In this document: piece after piece, positions 20,849 to 21,142 of the stretch
Numbering within the stretch: position 1 is the first letter of the stretch
How the letters are laid out: each line of letters opens with the position of its first letter
Source of the DNA: JBPCRW01 sp050996405
GTDB taxonomy: Bacteria; Acidobacteriota; Blastocatellia; Pyrinomonadales; Pyrinomonadaceae
DNA: 21,142 nt
Assembly: GCA_050996405.1 (NCBI GenBank)
Contig: JBPCRW010000159.1
Location: 1-21,142 of the forward strand
Direction of reading: 5' to 3'
Notes under the pieces: generated by a model
The model's database searches: none
Told to the model about the DNA's origin: nothing
What the model saw: only the letters and a program-made list of their open reading frames with translations
Made by a program: the position numbers and the translations under genes

Positions 20849-21100
20849 TCATCGCAGGTTTGAAAGCCAATGAGATGCCTGCTGCTGTTCATAGCTGTAT
20901 AAATCAGGATTTGATTGAGCCAAATTTAATGTTTGTTCAAATTCCCGACGCGCTTCGTCGCTTTCGCCAGCCGCAGCCAAAGCGTTTCCCATATACAAAT
21001 GCGTTCGCGGGTCGTCCGGCGCAAGTTCAATAGCTTTGCGACCGTCTGCGATTGCTTCATCAAATCGTTTAAAAAGAATATACCGCCTGCCTCGCCCGCT
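20849..21100 (-). CDS. C-terminal part of a TPR-repeat protein
   Basis: Read on the minus strand, the frame gives two tetratricopeptide units: KRFDEAIADGRKAIELAPDD followed by PRTHLYMGNALAAAGESDEARREFEQTL. A tail ending QASHWLSNLR and TGA (20849-20851) follows. The consensus residues of TPR (Y/F-D-E-A, A-I-E-L-P, G-A, A) are in place. It is convergent with the phosphatase-like gene. The coding part is convincing up to about 21082. Upstream of that the frame passes through sequence of different composition and meets TAG at 21101-21103, so the true continuation is missing. Partner or function cannot be inferred. Confidence 0.82.
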   Translation of the reverse strand, partial: SGRGRRYILFKRFDEAIADGRKAIELAPDDPRTHLYMGNALAAAGESDEARREFEQTLNLAQSNPDLYSYEQQQASHWLSNLR

Positions 21101-21142
21101 CTAGTTGAGCCCGTACACCAACTTCCCCCACCACCGCTCCTC
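21083..21142. other. C-rich terminal segment unlike the rest of the window
   Basis: The last ~60 bases are poor in G and very rich in C, with words such as CTTCCCCCACCACC, in contrast with the AT- and G/A-rich coding style of the neighbours. The TPR frame ends here in a stop although the preceding residues fit the middle of a repeat. An assembly or read-end artefact is the simplest explanation. Confidence 0.55.

Noticed and set aside
20800..21033. Plus-strand 77-codon frame at the window end
   Set aside because: The minus strand encodes recognisable TPR units over the same bases, so the plus-strand frame is a shadow.

Overview
The window looks like a chromosomal piece of an Acidobacteriota bacterium, most likely Blastocatellia/Pyrinomonadaceae-like. 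This is an inference from gene style, not from a marker gene. The indications are lysine-rich, moderately AT-rich coding with GC-rich third positions in places, many secreted proteins with Sec signal peptides, a lipoprotein with Asn-rich low-complexity linkers, an M61 peptidase with a PDZ domain, PQQ/TolB-type propellers, and intergenic hairpins built from short tandem units. No rRNA, tRNA or CRISPR array was seen.

Layout. 1-203: the 3' end of a probable Zn-dependent glucose/alcohol dehydrogenase. 274-1842: clpS, a small secreted protein, an 85-codon frame broken by TGA, and an alkyltransferase-like (ATL) DNA repair gene. 1839-2514: a toxin-antitoxin-like pair (PIN protein plus small partner). 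2518-3942: a GlcD-type FAD oxidase. 3943-4662: a second TA pair (antitoxin plus VapC-like PIN) bounded by two copies of the last 53 bp of glcD. 4708-5767: a secreted histidine phosphatase and a stand-alone LigD 3'-phosphoesterase domain. 5894-7709, minus strand: a Uma2-family gene and an MFS transporter broken by two in-frame TGA codons. 7803-12255: an M61 peptidase, a propeller lipoprotein, a DinB-like protein and two very small conserved-looking genes. 12296-14272: a PQQ-like propeller protein whose gene contains a heptamer inverted repeat in frame. 14273-14640: the only long gene-free stretch, holding a MITE-like element and two further palindromic structures. 14641-20803: an M28 peptidase, a 700-aa secreted protein of unknown function and an alkaline-phosphatase-superfamily protein. 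20849 to about 21082, minus strand: the C-terminal part of a TPR protein. The last ~60 bases look foreign to the rest.

How it fits together. This is mostly housekeeping and envelope or periplasmic hydrolysis, without one large operon. Likely short transcription units are ATL-PIN-partner (overlapping ends), antitoxin-VapC (overlap), Uma2-MFS (overlap), the two small genes at 11789-12255, and possibly the 700-aa protein plus the phosphatase-like protein. I found no clearly new multi-gene defence or metabolic system.

The most unusual features are mobile or structural. The TA pair sits between two glcD tails that differ only at silent positions. Five gaps or genes carry inverted repeats made of 7-10-bp units, one of them inside a coding sequence. 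In-frame TGA codons interrupt two otherwise good genes.
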